In this document: positions 53,424 to 60,560 of the stretch, piece after piece
How positions within the stretch are numbered: position 1 is the stretch's first letter
Layout of the letters: each line of letters begins with the position of its first letter
From: Patescibacteria group bacterium
Lineage (GTDB): Bacteria; Patescibacteriota; Patescibacteriia; JAHIZJ01
Assembly: GCA_041661625.1 (NCBI GenBank)
Contig: JBAZUB010000001.1
Coordinates: forward strand, 372,001-436,000
Length of the DNA: 64,000 bases
Direction: 5' to 3'
Translations under genes and position numbers: made by a program
The notes under the pieces: model-generated
What the model was told of the DNA's origin: nothing
The model's database searches: none
The model's input: only the letters and a program-made list of their open reading frames with translations

Positions 53424-54809
53424 ATGGTGCAGTTTTTTAATACACTGACTCGAACCAAAGAGGTTTTCAAACCGTTAAAGAAAAGTGCGGTCAGTTTATA
53501 TACCTGCGGACCAACCGTTTATAACTACGCCCACATCGGCAATTTGCGCACCTACTTGTTCGAAGATGTGCTCAAGCGGGCGCTGCTTTGGAATGGCTAC
53601 AAGGTGAAACACGTGATGAATATCACCGACGTTGGCCACCTAACTTCAGACGCCGATACGGGTGAGGATAAAATTGAAGCCGGCGCGCGCCGCGAAGGAC
53701 GATCAGCTGCCGAACTGGCTCGGTTCTATACAGAAGCTTTCCAGCACGACCTGAAGGGGTTGAACATTATTGAGCCATCCGTTTGGGTAAAAGCAACCGC
53801 GCATATCAAAGAGCAAATCGCGCTGATCAAAACCCTAGAGAAAAAAGGATTTACCTATCGAACCAGTGATGGCATTTATTATGATACTTCGAAATTTAAA
53901 AAGTACGGGCGGTTAGCGCGATTAAACTTAGCCGGACAGAAAGAGGGGGCGCGCGTGGCTCGCAATACCGAGAAGAAACACCCGACTGATTTCGCACTGT
54001 GGAAGTTTTCACCAACCGGCACCAAACGTCAGATGGAATGGCCGTCACCCTGGGGTGTCGGCTTTCCCGGCTGGCACGTCGAGTGTTCGGCAATGAGCAT
54101 AAAATGCCTGGGTAAGACGATCGATATTCACACCGGCGGCGTTGACCACATTCCAGTACATCATGAGAATGAAATCGCCCAGTCCGAGGCGGCCACGGGC
54201 CAGAAGTTTGTGGACTACTGGCTGCATGGCGAATTTCTGCAGATTAACGACGGCCGCATGGGCAAGTCGAAGGGTAATTTCATTACATTGAAAACTTTAC
54301 AGGAAAGGAAAATCCATCCTCTAGCCTACCGTTACTTCGTACTTCAGGCCCATTACCGATCGAAGCTAAACTTCACCTGGGACGCGCTCAAAGCCGCCCA
54401 GCGCGGGCTCGATAGTATCTGGCACCGGATTGATTCCGAACCCGACAAACGTGGCCGAGGTTTGCCAAAGTTTGAGGAAAAATTTAGCCAGGCTATTAAC
54501 GATGATCTGAACACTGCCAAAGCTCTTAGTGTAGTCTCGGGTCTGTTGCGCGCGTCCGCTCCCTGGCCGAATAAATACGCCTCCCTGCTGAAATTCGACA
54601 AAGTGCTGGGCTTGAATCTCTCAATCGATCCAAAACGAGCCGGCCAGGTGGAAATCCCTGCCTATGTGCTGGAATTAGCCCGCCGGCGCGAACTCGCCCG
54701 CCAGATCAAAGACTTCCGCCAATCCGACCAACTACGGAGTGAGATCGAACGGCTGGGTTTCCAGATTGAAGATGCTCCGGACGGGCCGAAGATTAAACCG
54801 GCTAAGTAA
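53424..54809 (+). CDS. cysS: cysteinyl-tRNA synthetase
   Basis: A 461-residue class I synthetase that charges tRNA-Cys. The HIGH-type motif is AHIGN within [13 protein letters not shown] (the Cys is a zinc ligand), with [10 protein letters not shown] further along and the KMSKS-type motif [10 protein letters not shown]. The C-terminal DALR region and the short anticodon-binding tail end at LKPAK-like residues; length matches normal bacterial enzymes. A terminator upstream and an extended -10 just before the ATG make it an independent unit. A palindromic repeat follows. Confidence 0.96.
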   Translation: MVQFFNTLTRTKEVFKPLKKSAVSLYTCGPTVYNYAHIGNLRTYLFEDVLKRALLWNGYKVKHVMNITDVGHLTSDADTGEDKIEAGARREGRSAAELARFYTEAFQHDLKGLNIIEPSVWVKATAHIKEQIALIKTLEKKGFTYRTSDGIYYDTSKFKKYGRLARLNLAGQKEGARVARNTEKKHPTDFALWKFSPTGTKRQMEWPSPWGVGFPGWHVECSAMSIKCLGKTIDIHTGGVDHIPVHHENEIAQSEAATGQKFVDYWLHGEFLQINDGRMGKSKGNFITLKTLQERKIHPLAYRYFVLQAHYRSKLNFTWDALKAAQRGLDSIWHRIDSEPDKRGRGLPKFEEKFSQAINDDLNTAKALSVVSGLLRASAPWPNKYASLLKFDKVLGLNLSIDPKRAGQVEIPAYVLELARRRELARQIKDFRQSDQLRSEIERLGFQIEDAPDGPKIKPAK

Positions 54810-54833
54810 ATCTCAACCGCCCTTTTTCATCTC

Positions 54834-54932
54834 GTCATTGCGAGGAGCGAGCAAAGCGAGCGACGAAGCAATCCCCCAGTTTGTACCAACCGACAACGGG
54901 ATTGCCACGCCCGCCGACTCGCTCGCAATGAC
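54834..54932. repeat. 99-base palindromic repeat of the GTCATTGCGAG type
   Basis: The terminal arms GTCATTGCGAG (54834-54844) and CTCGCAATGAC (54922-54932) are perfect inverted repeats. An inner pair GCAATCCC/GGGATTGC continues the symmetry, with GAGCGA-rich sequence between. This wording is known as a MITE- or REP-like palindrome in many environmental bacterial genomes. No gene is seen in the 54810-55026 gap. Confidence 0.8.
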
Positions 54933-54958
54933 TGGTTTTATATTTTCTTTGTTATTCT

Positions 54959-54978
54959 AAAAAGCTCCCGACGGGAGC
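54959..54978 (-). terminator. bidirectional-looking terminator between cysS and the 190-residue gene
   Basis: GCTCCC (54964-54969) and GGGAGC (54973-54978) with a 3-base loop. On the minus strand it is followed by TTTTT, giving a proper terminator for the convergent gene at 55027-55599. On the plus strand a T/C-rich tract follows, so it could also stop cysS transcripts. Confidence 0.7.
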
Positions 54979-55026
54979 GTCCTTCCTTTTTTCCTTCTTC
55001 CTTATTACTTCTTCCTTGTTACTTAT

Positions 55027-55599
55027 TTAATCGTCCAACGCCGCCGTCGATCGTCTCCGTCTCGGCTCGGATTTGATCAACATCATCAACACAATCGGTG
55101 CGACAATCCAGATGAACCGGCCAGCCTCGCTGGTAAATATCTGCCGGGTCAGCGGTGCTAAAGTGTTAGTCGCGCTGGGCGGTAAAAACGATAGGGTAAT
55201 GCTGATCAGCAGTCCAACGTGCAGCATACTGAACACGATAATTTGCCAGAAACTGCCCCGATTGTCACCGGAGGCAATTGTATTGAGCAGTGCCGAACGG
55301 GACAGCAGCATGAACAGAACAATGAACACGCCCAGGAAGAGCGATGCTCGGACGACAAATAGATTATTTACGCCCACCTCGGCATTGATGTTGCCCAGAT
55401 ACGGCGCGGTGTTGACCACCGCCAGTGCCATATAGATGCTGACCAGGATTACCACGATCCGGTCGCGACCCAGCGACAAGCCGTAGAGAAACGCCGAAAT
55501 TACGAAAAACAAAATAATAAACAAGTCCCAACTGGGCTTGGACCAGTCGATATTGGCGATGAAGCTAGAGTTGACGTTGGCAACTGCCGCAAAAATCAT
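55027..55599 (-). CDS. multi-spanning membrane protein of unknown function
   Basis: A 190-residue protein with five to six hydrophobic helices (for example FIILFFVISAFLYGLSLG and IVVILVSIYMALAVV) and a basic Arg-rich C-terminal tail (EPRRRRS). No family motif was recognised. A well-formed promoter lies just upstream and a terminator just downstream, so it is a single-gene unit. Confidence 0.7.
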   Translation of the reverse strand: MIFAAVANVNSSFIANIDWSKPSWDLFIILFFVISAFLYGLSLGRDRIVVILVSIYMALAVVNTAPYLGNINAEVGVNNLFVVRASLFLGVFIVLFMLLSRSALLNTIASGDNRGSFWQIIVFSMLHVGLLISITLSFLPPSATNTLAPLTRQIFTSEAGRFIWIVAPIVLMMLIKSEPRRRRSTAALDD

Positions 55600-55634
55600 G
55601 GCTTTTTGTGTGTGTATATCCTGCTAACCTATAT

Positions 55635-55663
55635 ATTATAGCACAATTGGGATTTAGTCGCAA
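55635..55663 (-). promoter_or_regulatory. sigma70-type promoter of the 190-residue membrane protein
   Basis: Minus strand: TTGCGA (55663-55658), a 17-base spacer ending in TGC, and the perfect TATAAT (55640-55635) with extended -10. Initiation near 55628 leaves a leader of about 29 bases. Confidence 0.75.
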
Positions 55664-55702
55664 TGTGCAAATTATAGATTCACTAATAATGTCGATAAAA
55701 GA

Positions 55703-56722
55703 TTACGGATTCTTTGTCTTGCCTGTATTTACAATAATTATTTTCTTGTTTGCTGGTATATTTTTCTTGATCTGTAATAAAAGGCCTAAACCAGCGATCC
55801 CGGATGGTTCGCAGTTAATTCCCTGTGTACCAGCTACCTTCATCGCCTGTTCTAGGTACTTCTCACGAAGGTTATATACCCGACTCATTTTCCCCGTTAA
55901 TCCAGTGTATTGATAAAATCGTATCCATTGTTTAGAGTAATTCGCAAAGGGTAGAAAAGGAGCATATAGCTTATCTGCTTTACTTCTTGGGTTTGTCGTT
56001 GTAGCCCCTAGAACGGATGCTCTCTTAAGTATCTGTCGATTACCACGAAAACGTGGATCACATCTATTGTAACTTAATTCATTCTTTATAATATTCATAA
56101 TGTTTTCGTATAGCTGTCCGGTACCGTATGGAACAAAAATATATTCGGCGTCACTGTTAATGATTTCATAACTCAACCAGTCGTAGAATCTGACTGTCGG
56201 ATCATATGCATCATTCGAGGTTATATCAAAACCACCCCGATTATTTGTTAACCGTAGTATATCTTCCCAATTCAGGATTTTTCTTCCGAGATCCTTTAAA
56301 TATACTTTGCAGCCGATAGCTTTCAAACAACTTACTTTATCAACCTTTGTTTGAGAATCCATCAAGACGCGTAGATTTGGTAGACTATATTTTCTTAATT
56401 GTGTCTGTATCGCAAGAGCCGCGGAGCCAGAGCTCAATATTGATAATGCTGGGAGTTTCTTAATTCTCCCCGCCTTTTTCGATAGCAATAAATCCCGATA
56501 TGTAACCACCATCTCCCAAGCCATTCTGTCCTTGTGAGTTCCGGTAAGATTCTTGCTTTCATCTTTTAACCAGACATTGGTAAAACCTGATACTTTTATC
56601 TTGTACGTTGGTGTGGCGGGAAATCTCGGATGATCGGGAGGATATTCGGGTTTATTCGGATTATTTTCCGAGGCAACCACAATTGTTTTCAGTATATGTT
56701 CTTCTTTCTGTGATAAAGCCAT
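55703..56722 (-). CDS. threonine-synthase-like PLP-dependent enzyme
   Basis: A 339-residue fold-type II PLP enzyme. VWLKDESKNLTGTHKDR contains the expected PLP lysine in THKD (about residue 65), LSSGSAALAI is the phosphate/PLP contact region where the usual Asn of SGN is Ser, and PYGTGQLYENI resembles the glycine loop. The family includes threonine synthase, cysteate synthase and diaminopropionate-type enzymes; the exact reaction is not readable. The gene is visibly more AT-rich than its neighbours, and no pathway partners lie nearby. A weak AAAGGA precedes the start, 14 bases after the upstream stop. Confidence 0.75.
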   Translation of the reverse strand: MALSQKEEHILKTIVVASENNPNKPEYPPDHPRFPATPTYKIKVSGFTNVWLKDESKNLTGTHKDRMAWEMVVTYRDLLLSKKAGRIKKLPALSILSSGSAALAIQTQLRKYSLPNLRVLMDSQTKVDKVSCLKAIGCKVYLKDLGRKILNWEDILRLTNNRGGFDITSNDAYDPTVRFYDWLSYEIINSDAEYIFVPYGTGQLYENIMNIIKNELSYNRCDPRFRGNRQILKRASVLGATTTNPRSKADKLYAPFLPFANYSKQWIRFYQYTGLTGKMSRVYNLREKYLEQAMKVAGTQGINCEPSGIAGLGLLLQIKKNIPANKKIIIVNTGKTKNP

Positions 56723-56736
56723 ATGATCTTAATCCT

Positions 56737-57120
56737 TTAGTTTAGCAATAATAAACTCTGGGGCAATGTTACATCAAACGACCTTGGTCTGACATCGGCC
56801 GGTATGCCGGGGGCGTCGGTCGGTGTGCGATGTGTTTCTTCGCCTAGAACTTGTCCCATCGGTTGAACCGGCTCAACGCGCCTGACGGTAGCACCGCGCA
56901 CCGCGGTCGTAGTTGGTTGTGAATCTTGGTTCAAGCCAACTATCCCCGCCAAAATAACCAGCGCCGCTCCCCAAGCAATCGCGATAGCCGATAACCAATG
57001 AATCTCCCGGTGGGCCGGGAAGTCGTGCCAGCGTGCGTACCAACTCCGCCGCACTACTGGTAGATTGGTGGGCGGATGGCTTAGGTTCTTCTTATGTGCG
57101 CGGCGTTTTGGTTTGGGCAT
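56737..57120 (-). CDS. small single-pass membrane protein
   Basis: A 127-residue protein: a basic N-terminal half (PKPKRRAHKKN), a membrane helix near residues 44-63 (AIAIAWGAALVILAGIVGL), and a Pro/Thr/Arg-rich external tail. No family was recognised. It may be co-transcribed with the PLP-enzyme gene 14 bases downstream. The ATG at 57120 lies after a palindromic repeat that separates it from dnaJ. Confidence 0.6.
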   Translation of the reverse strand: MPKPKRRAHKKNLSHPPTNLPVVRRSWYARWHDFPAHREIHWLSAIAIAWGAALVILAGIVGLNQDSQPTTTAVRGATVRRVEPVQPMGQVLGEETHRTPTDAPGIPADVRPRSFDVTLPQSLLLLN

Positions 57121-57180
57121 ATATATTAACTCTTTGTTTCATTATGGCAAATTCTGGAGATATTGTGAATCTCTAGCAAA

Positions 57181-57248
57181 CGTAGGCGAGGATGCCTGCC
57201 CGCCATCGCTTCGCTCAGGCGTAGCAGGCGGGGCCATCCTCGCCTACG
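57181..57248. repeat. 68-base palindromic repeat (CGTAGGCGAGGAT family, long form)
   Basis: The terminal arms CGTAGGCGAGGATG (57181-57194) and CATCCTCGCCTACG (57235-57248) are perfect inverted repeats. The interior holds a second GC-rich partial palindrome (CCTGCCCGCC/GCAGGCGGGG). It lies between dnaJ and the next gene. A shorter member with the same arms is at 60517-60546. Confidence 0.85.
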
Positions 57249-57257
57249 GAACATTTA

Positions 57258-58358
57258 TTACTCACCTTCTTCCTCCAATTCCTCCATGATCTTCTTCACT
57301 TTCTTCGAAGCGTGTTGGGGAACGCGAATTGACACCGTGACTAATTGATCACCCCGGCCGCGGCTGTTTAACTTTGGCACGCCGCGTTCCTTGAGTTTGA
57401 AGACGCGACCCGATGGCGTTCCGGCTGGGATTTTTAAATCTACTTCGCCGTCAATCGTCTCGACTGACACAGTGCCGCCCAGTACCGCCGTAGAAATCGT
57501 AATTTCGGCTGCGGTGCGAATAGTGTCGCGTTCGCGCGCAAACCTCGGATCGGTCCCGACTCTGATGCGCAAAAACAAATCGCCCGCCGACGCGCCATGC
57601 TGCCCGGCTTCACCCTGGCCGGACAGTCGAATCGTCTGGCCATCGTCTATGCCCGCCGGTATTTTTACTTCCAGCTTCTGGTGGTCACGGATAATCCCCT
57701 GGCCATGACATTGATGGCAGGGCTCGACCGGTATCTTGCCCACTCCGGCGCATTTGGGACAGATACCCCGGGTGCGAATTTGTCCTAAGACAGTGTTTTG
57801 TAAACGTTCCACTTGACCCGTACCGCCGCACTGGGAACATGATTCGATTTTCGTCCCCGGTTCGGCGGTGTTGCCGCGGCAACGGGAACAAGTCACTGTT
57901 TTCTGCAGGTTCAGAGTTTTGTTGGTGCCAAAAACAGCTTCCCGGAAATCCAATTCGATCGCGGCTTCCACATCGTTCCCGCTGTAATCCGTGGCTTGGC
58001 GCCGACTGCGTCCGCCCATGCCAAACAGATCGCCGAAGATGTCGCCGATATCGCCGAAACCCATGTCCTCGAAATTGACATTGGTACTGTAGCCGGATGA
58101 TGCGCCCTGCTGCCGGGCGAAGTCCTGCCAATTAAAACCCTGCGATCCATCGTAATTGCGCCCAAACTGGTCATATTTGGCGCGCTTGTCTTTATTCGAC
58201 AATGTTTGGTAGGCCTCGTTGACCTCTTTGAATTTTGCCTCATCACCGCCCTGTTTGTCGGGGTGGTGTTGATGCGCCATCTTGCGATAAGCTGTCTTGA
58301 TCTCGGCTTCGGTGGCGGTTTTGGGTACGCCTAATGTCTCGTAGTAATCTTTGGCCAT
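57258..58358 (-). CDS. dnaJ: chaperone protein DnaJ
   Basis: A 366-residue Hsp40: J domain with HPD at residues 32-34, a G/F-like stretch, four CxxC zinc modules (CSRCRGNT, CSQCGGTG, CPKCAGVG, CHQCHGQG) and the C-terminal substrate domain. The first zinc module lacks the usual last glycine (GNT instead of GxG). It stimulates DnaK ATPase and hands over unfolded clients. It lies 3 bases downstream of the 390-residue membrane protein gene and some 2.2 kb from dnaK, with a palindrome after it. Confidence 0.96.
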   Translation of the reverse strand: MAKDYYETLGVPKTATEAEIKTAYRKMAHQHHPDKQGGDEAKFKEVNEAYQTLSNKDKRAKYDQFGRNYDGSQGFNWQDFARQQGASSGYSTNVNFEDMGFGDIGDIFGDLFGMGGRSRRQATDYSGNDVEAAIELDFREAVFGTNKTLNLQKTVTCSRCRGNTAEPGTKIESCSQCGGTGQVERLQNTVLGQIRTRGICPKCAGVGKIPVEPCHQCHGQGIIRDHQKLEVKIPAGIDDGQTIRLSGQGEAGQHGASAGDLFLRIRVGTDPRFARERDTIRTAAEITISTAVLGGTVSVETIDGEVDLKIPAGTPSGRVFKLKERGVPKLNSRGRGDQLVTVSIRVPQHASKKVKKIMEELEEEGE

Positions 58359-58361
58359 ATA

Positions 58362-59534
58362 TTAATCCAGTACCAGCGTTTCGATCGGAGCGGATTCTTC
58401 TTTGATGTGATAGAAACCCATCCAACGCATGCTCGTAAATATTATCCGGGCAAACATTATGGTAATAATAACGAATACAAAATTGAATATCTGGAGAATG
58501 AAAAACAAACCCAGTGCCAATAACGGCGGAACCAGGTATATGAACGGGCCGAACAAGTCTTGGTACTTCTGGGCCACCGCCCGCTCTAGCACCGAACCGA
58601 TCGCCTCTTGGCTGCCGGCTTGAATATTGAACTGGCGGGCGATTTCATTCCGCGCCACATCAATCTGCTGTCCAATCATACTCGACTGGAGCTCGGCGAA
58701 CTTTTCGGTTAACAATCGGGGATTTTTCTTAACCTGGTCCAGGAAATCGGCCGGCAGCTGCGCCCTGAGCTGATCTTCTGAAATGGTATCAATCTGCTGG
58801 TTGAGCTTATTGATATCGACGCCTAACCAGCCCGGCACGCTGTCCGATACCTCGGTTTTGACGTCTTCGGTGGCCGGTAGATCAGTTACGACCGCCGCGC
58901 CCGCCGGTTTGGCTTGCTGGCTGCCTTTGATCGCGACCAAGAATAGAAATTCGTTGACGGTCATATTGGGATCGTATCCCGGCAGCTGTGTAATCAAATA
59001 TTGATTTACTCGATTTACCGTTATTTTCGAGAGTGACTCGCTGGGATCGAGCTGTGATTCGCCCGAACGGATGCTGACCGAGTAGAAGCAAAACGAAATG
59101 GCCAGCAACAAGGCGATCAAGCCCAGACTGACGCCGGATCGCATATACTTGTGAATCGATGCTTTGCGCCGTTCGCGTTTTTCTTCCCGGATGCGCGCCG
59201 CCAGCTGGCTCAGTCCCAGCGCCCAAATAACCATCGCCACGAGCGAATAGACATTGAACCCCACCACTATCAAGCCCGCCACCGCTAATACCAATGACAA
59301 TATCAAGCCCCAAATCGCTTTTGGCGCCAAGACGGTCAGTGCGCCGAAAACCGCGTAAGCCGCGAAAAACAACAGCAGCGAACCGATGAACGGTGTCAGG
59401 ATGCTGATTGACGGCACGGAGATTTCAAAATGCAGCCGGGTAAAGGCATCTTTGATCAACAGCCAGCCCCCGATGGTCAGCAGTACAGCCAGGCCGCACA
59501 GCACCAGCAGCTTGATAGCCTCTTTTTGTTTCAT
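58362..59534 (-). CDS. multi-spanning membrane protein in the chaperone region
   Basis: A 390-residue protein: about four N-terminal helices (residues 10-120), a charged cytoplasmic hinge (REEKRERRKASIHKYMRSG), another helix near 133-150, a soluble extracytoplasmic region (about 155-330) and two C-terminal helices. No family was recognised. It sits between the DUF3467 gene (15 bases) and dnaJ (3 bases), so it is in one transcript with both. An unusual partner for dnaJ; a link between the folding machinery and the membrane is possible but unproven. Confidence 0.7.
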   Translation of the reverse strand: MKQKEAIKLLVLCGLAVLLTIGGWLLIKDAFTRLHFEISVPSISILTPFIGSLLLFFAAYAVFGALTVLAPKAIWGLILSLVLAVAGLIVVGFNVYSLVAMVIWALGLSQLAARIREEKRERRKASIHKYMRSGVSLGLIALLLAISFCFYSVSIRSGESQLDPSESLSKITVNRVNQYLITQLPGYDPNMTVNEFLFLVAIKGSQQAKPAGAAVVTDLPATEDVKTEVSDSVPGWLGVDINKLNQQIDTISEDQLRAQLPADFLDQVKKNPRLLTEKFAELQSSMIGQQIDVARNEIARQFNIQAGSQEAIGSVLERAVAQKYQDLFGPFIYLVPPLLALGLFFILQIFNFVFVIITIMFARIIFTSMRWMGFYHIKEESAPIETLVLD

Positions 59535-59549
59535 AGTTGAATAGTAGTC

Positions 59550-59843
59550 TTAGGCGGTTTGAAAGCCGATCGGCTCGGGCGCTTTGGCCGGTTCGATCTT
59601 GCCGAACTGATTTTCATATTTACCCAGATTGTCCTGGAGCGCCTCGATAATCCGCTTCATGTGACCCGGTGAGATTATCACCCTTCCATTGACGATGCCG
59701 GCGCCCTGATGCGGGTAGATATTCATGAAATCAATGGTAAATTCCTCCTTTGAGTGTACCACTGACATGGCGTTGGCGTACACCCCGCGCATGACGTCAT
59801 CGGTCACTTTGATCTGAATCTGGCGTTGAGATTGGTTGTCCAT
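59550..59843 (-). CDS. DUF3467 family protein
   Basis: A 97-residue soluble protein starting MDNQSQRQIQIKVTDDVMRG. YANAMSVVHSKEEFTIDFMN and VNGRVIISPGHMKRIIEAL match DUF3467, a small family often found in bacteria with no assigned function. It is the first gene of the three-gene unit ending in dnaJ. Its start is only 24 bases from the -35 of the divergent ncRNA promoter, so the two promoters probably share a control region. Confidence 0.85.
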   Translation of the reverse strand: MDNQSQRQIQIKVTDDVMRGVYANAMSVVHSKEEFTIDFMNIYPHQGAGIVNGRVIISPGHMKRIIEALQDNLGKYENQFGKIEPAKAPEPIGFQTA

Positions 59844-59867
59844 ATTATCGATATTTAATAATAACCC

Positions 59868-59896
59868 TTGACCTGTGGATAACTCTCGTGTATACT
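59868..59896 (+). promoter_or_regulatory. strong sigma70-type promoter of the orphan ncRNA
   Basis: TTGACC (59868-59873), a 17-base spacer and TATACT (59891-59896). Five of six consensus bases match in each hexamer. The predicted transcript begins near 59902. A perfect DnaA box occupies part of the spacer. Confidence 0.82.
59874..59882 (-). promoter_or_regulatory. DnaA-box-like site inside the ncRNA promoter
   Basis: TGTGGATAA on the plus strand is TTATCCACA on the minus strand, the exact high-affinity DnaA box. It lies between the -35 and -10 hexamers of the ncRNA promoter, where a bound protein would block RNA polymerase. A weaker variant TTTTCCACA is at 59919-59927, inside the start of the transcript. 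With only one strong site, this is not by itself an origin. Confidence 0.65.
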
Positions 59897-59901
59897 CTCT
59901 A

Positions 59902-60394
59902 GTGCACTTTATCGCTCTTTTTCCACAAATCCCTTTGGATCGGTACGATTGGACACCTTTTTACGATTAGGTAATCAATCGTACTGATTCAATGATTTGT
60001 GGGAGGTACGGGCTAACCAGGGCATCAACGCGATACTTTACCCAATTCGCACCCAGAACTGACAAGGTCGATGGAGATCGGCTGGAATCAGACGCGTTGA
60101 CACTCTAGGCCTGTACCTCTCGCCAGTTTGGTGGGGCTCGCATGGTTGTATGTGTCGCGGCGATATCGTTGCGGTGGCCACTGGTTCGACACACGGCACC
60201 GGCGTTTCGTCCGATACGGCTTCCGTGCGGCCCCTACCCTTTTCCCGCCCTTTGCGTGGGTTACGCATGCTATTGGGGCTCGAGAATGACGACTACATTT
60301 GTATCCTACCCCCCGAGGAGTAGTCTCGGTCTCCTGTCACAATCGTGCAACCCGCGCCCAGCCACAATCCCCCCGGAGTGTGGTTTTTCTTTTT
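59902..60394 (+). ncRNA. orphan structured RNA of about 490 nt, no family recognised
   Basis: Defined by a good promoter (59868-59896) and an intrinsic terminator (60362-60394). No convincing coding frame exists inside. Successive helices can be read directly. CCACAAATC/GATTTGTGG (59923-59931 with 59994-60002) encloses CGGTACGATT/AATCGTACTG (59941-59950 with 59977-59986). GAGGTAC/GTACCTC (60003-60009 with 60113-60119) extends to about 12 pairs and encloses TCAACGCG/CGCGTTGA (60025-60032 with 60093-60100) and a GTCGAT/ATCGGC hairpin with a GGAG loop. TGTGTCG/CGACACA (60151-60157 with 60187-60193) and TGCGT/ACGCA (60253-60267) follow. RNase P, tmRNA, SRP and 6S landmarks were not found. Confidence 0.72.
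60362..60394 (+). terminator. intrinsic terminator of the orphan ncRNA
   Basis: CCACA-A-TCC, loop CCCC, GGA-G-TGTGG (60362-60383): eight pairs with one A/G mismatch, followed at once by TTTTTCTTTTT (60384-60394). A textbook rho-independent terminator on the plus strand. The remaining gap to dnaK (60395-60560) holds only a palindromic repeat. Confidence 0.88.
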
Positions 60395-60516
60395 GAAAAG
60401 GGCTCTGAACACACACGAGCTGTAGTGCCGAAAATATTTCGGAGTCTTCTATCCACGCTAGCCGGTTTCTCACAGCGGGCCCGGTCACCCGAGCCAGCGG
60501 GTTATTTCCACCAACC

Positions 60517-60546
60517 CGTAGGCGAGGATAATCATCCTCGCCTACG
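60517..60546. repeat. 30-base palindromic repeat (CGTAGGCGAGGAT family, short form)
   Basis: CGTAGGCGAGGAT (60517-60529) and ATCCTCGCCTACG (60534-60546) with a 4-base loop form a perfect 13-pair hairpin 14 bases after the dnaK stop. The arms are identical to those of the longer element at 57181-57248, so the two are members of one dispersed family. It may also act as the 3' hairpin of the dnaK mRNA. Confidence 0.85.
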
Positions 60547-60560
60547 TTAAATTAAATTAT

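Noticed and set aside
59902..60394. ncRNA as RNase P, tmRNA, SRP RNA or 6S RNA
   Set aside because: No GAGGAAAGTCC or ACAGAA (RNase P), no tRNA-like end or tag-stop (tmRNA), no GGAAGGAAGCAGCC-like region (SRP), and it is too long with the wrong shape for 6S. Both strands were checked.
60142..60550. Open frames of 60-84 codons inside the ncRNA and after it
   Set aside because: No ribosome-binding sites, biased composition, and they run through the helices and the terminator. They look like chance frames.
59844..60560. Replication origin at the DnaA box
   Set aside because: Only one perfect and one weak box, no AT-rich unwinding element cluster, and neither dnaA nor dnaN nearby.
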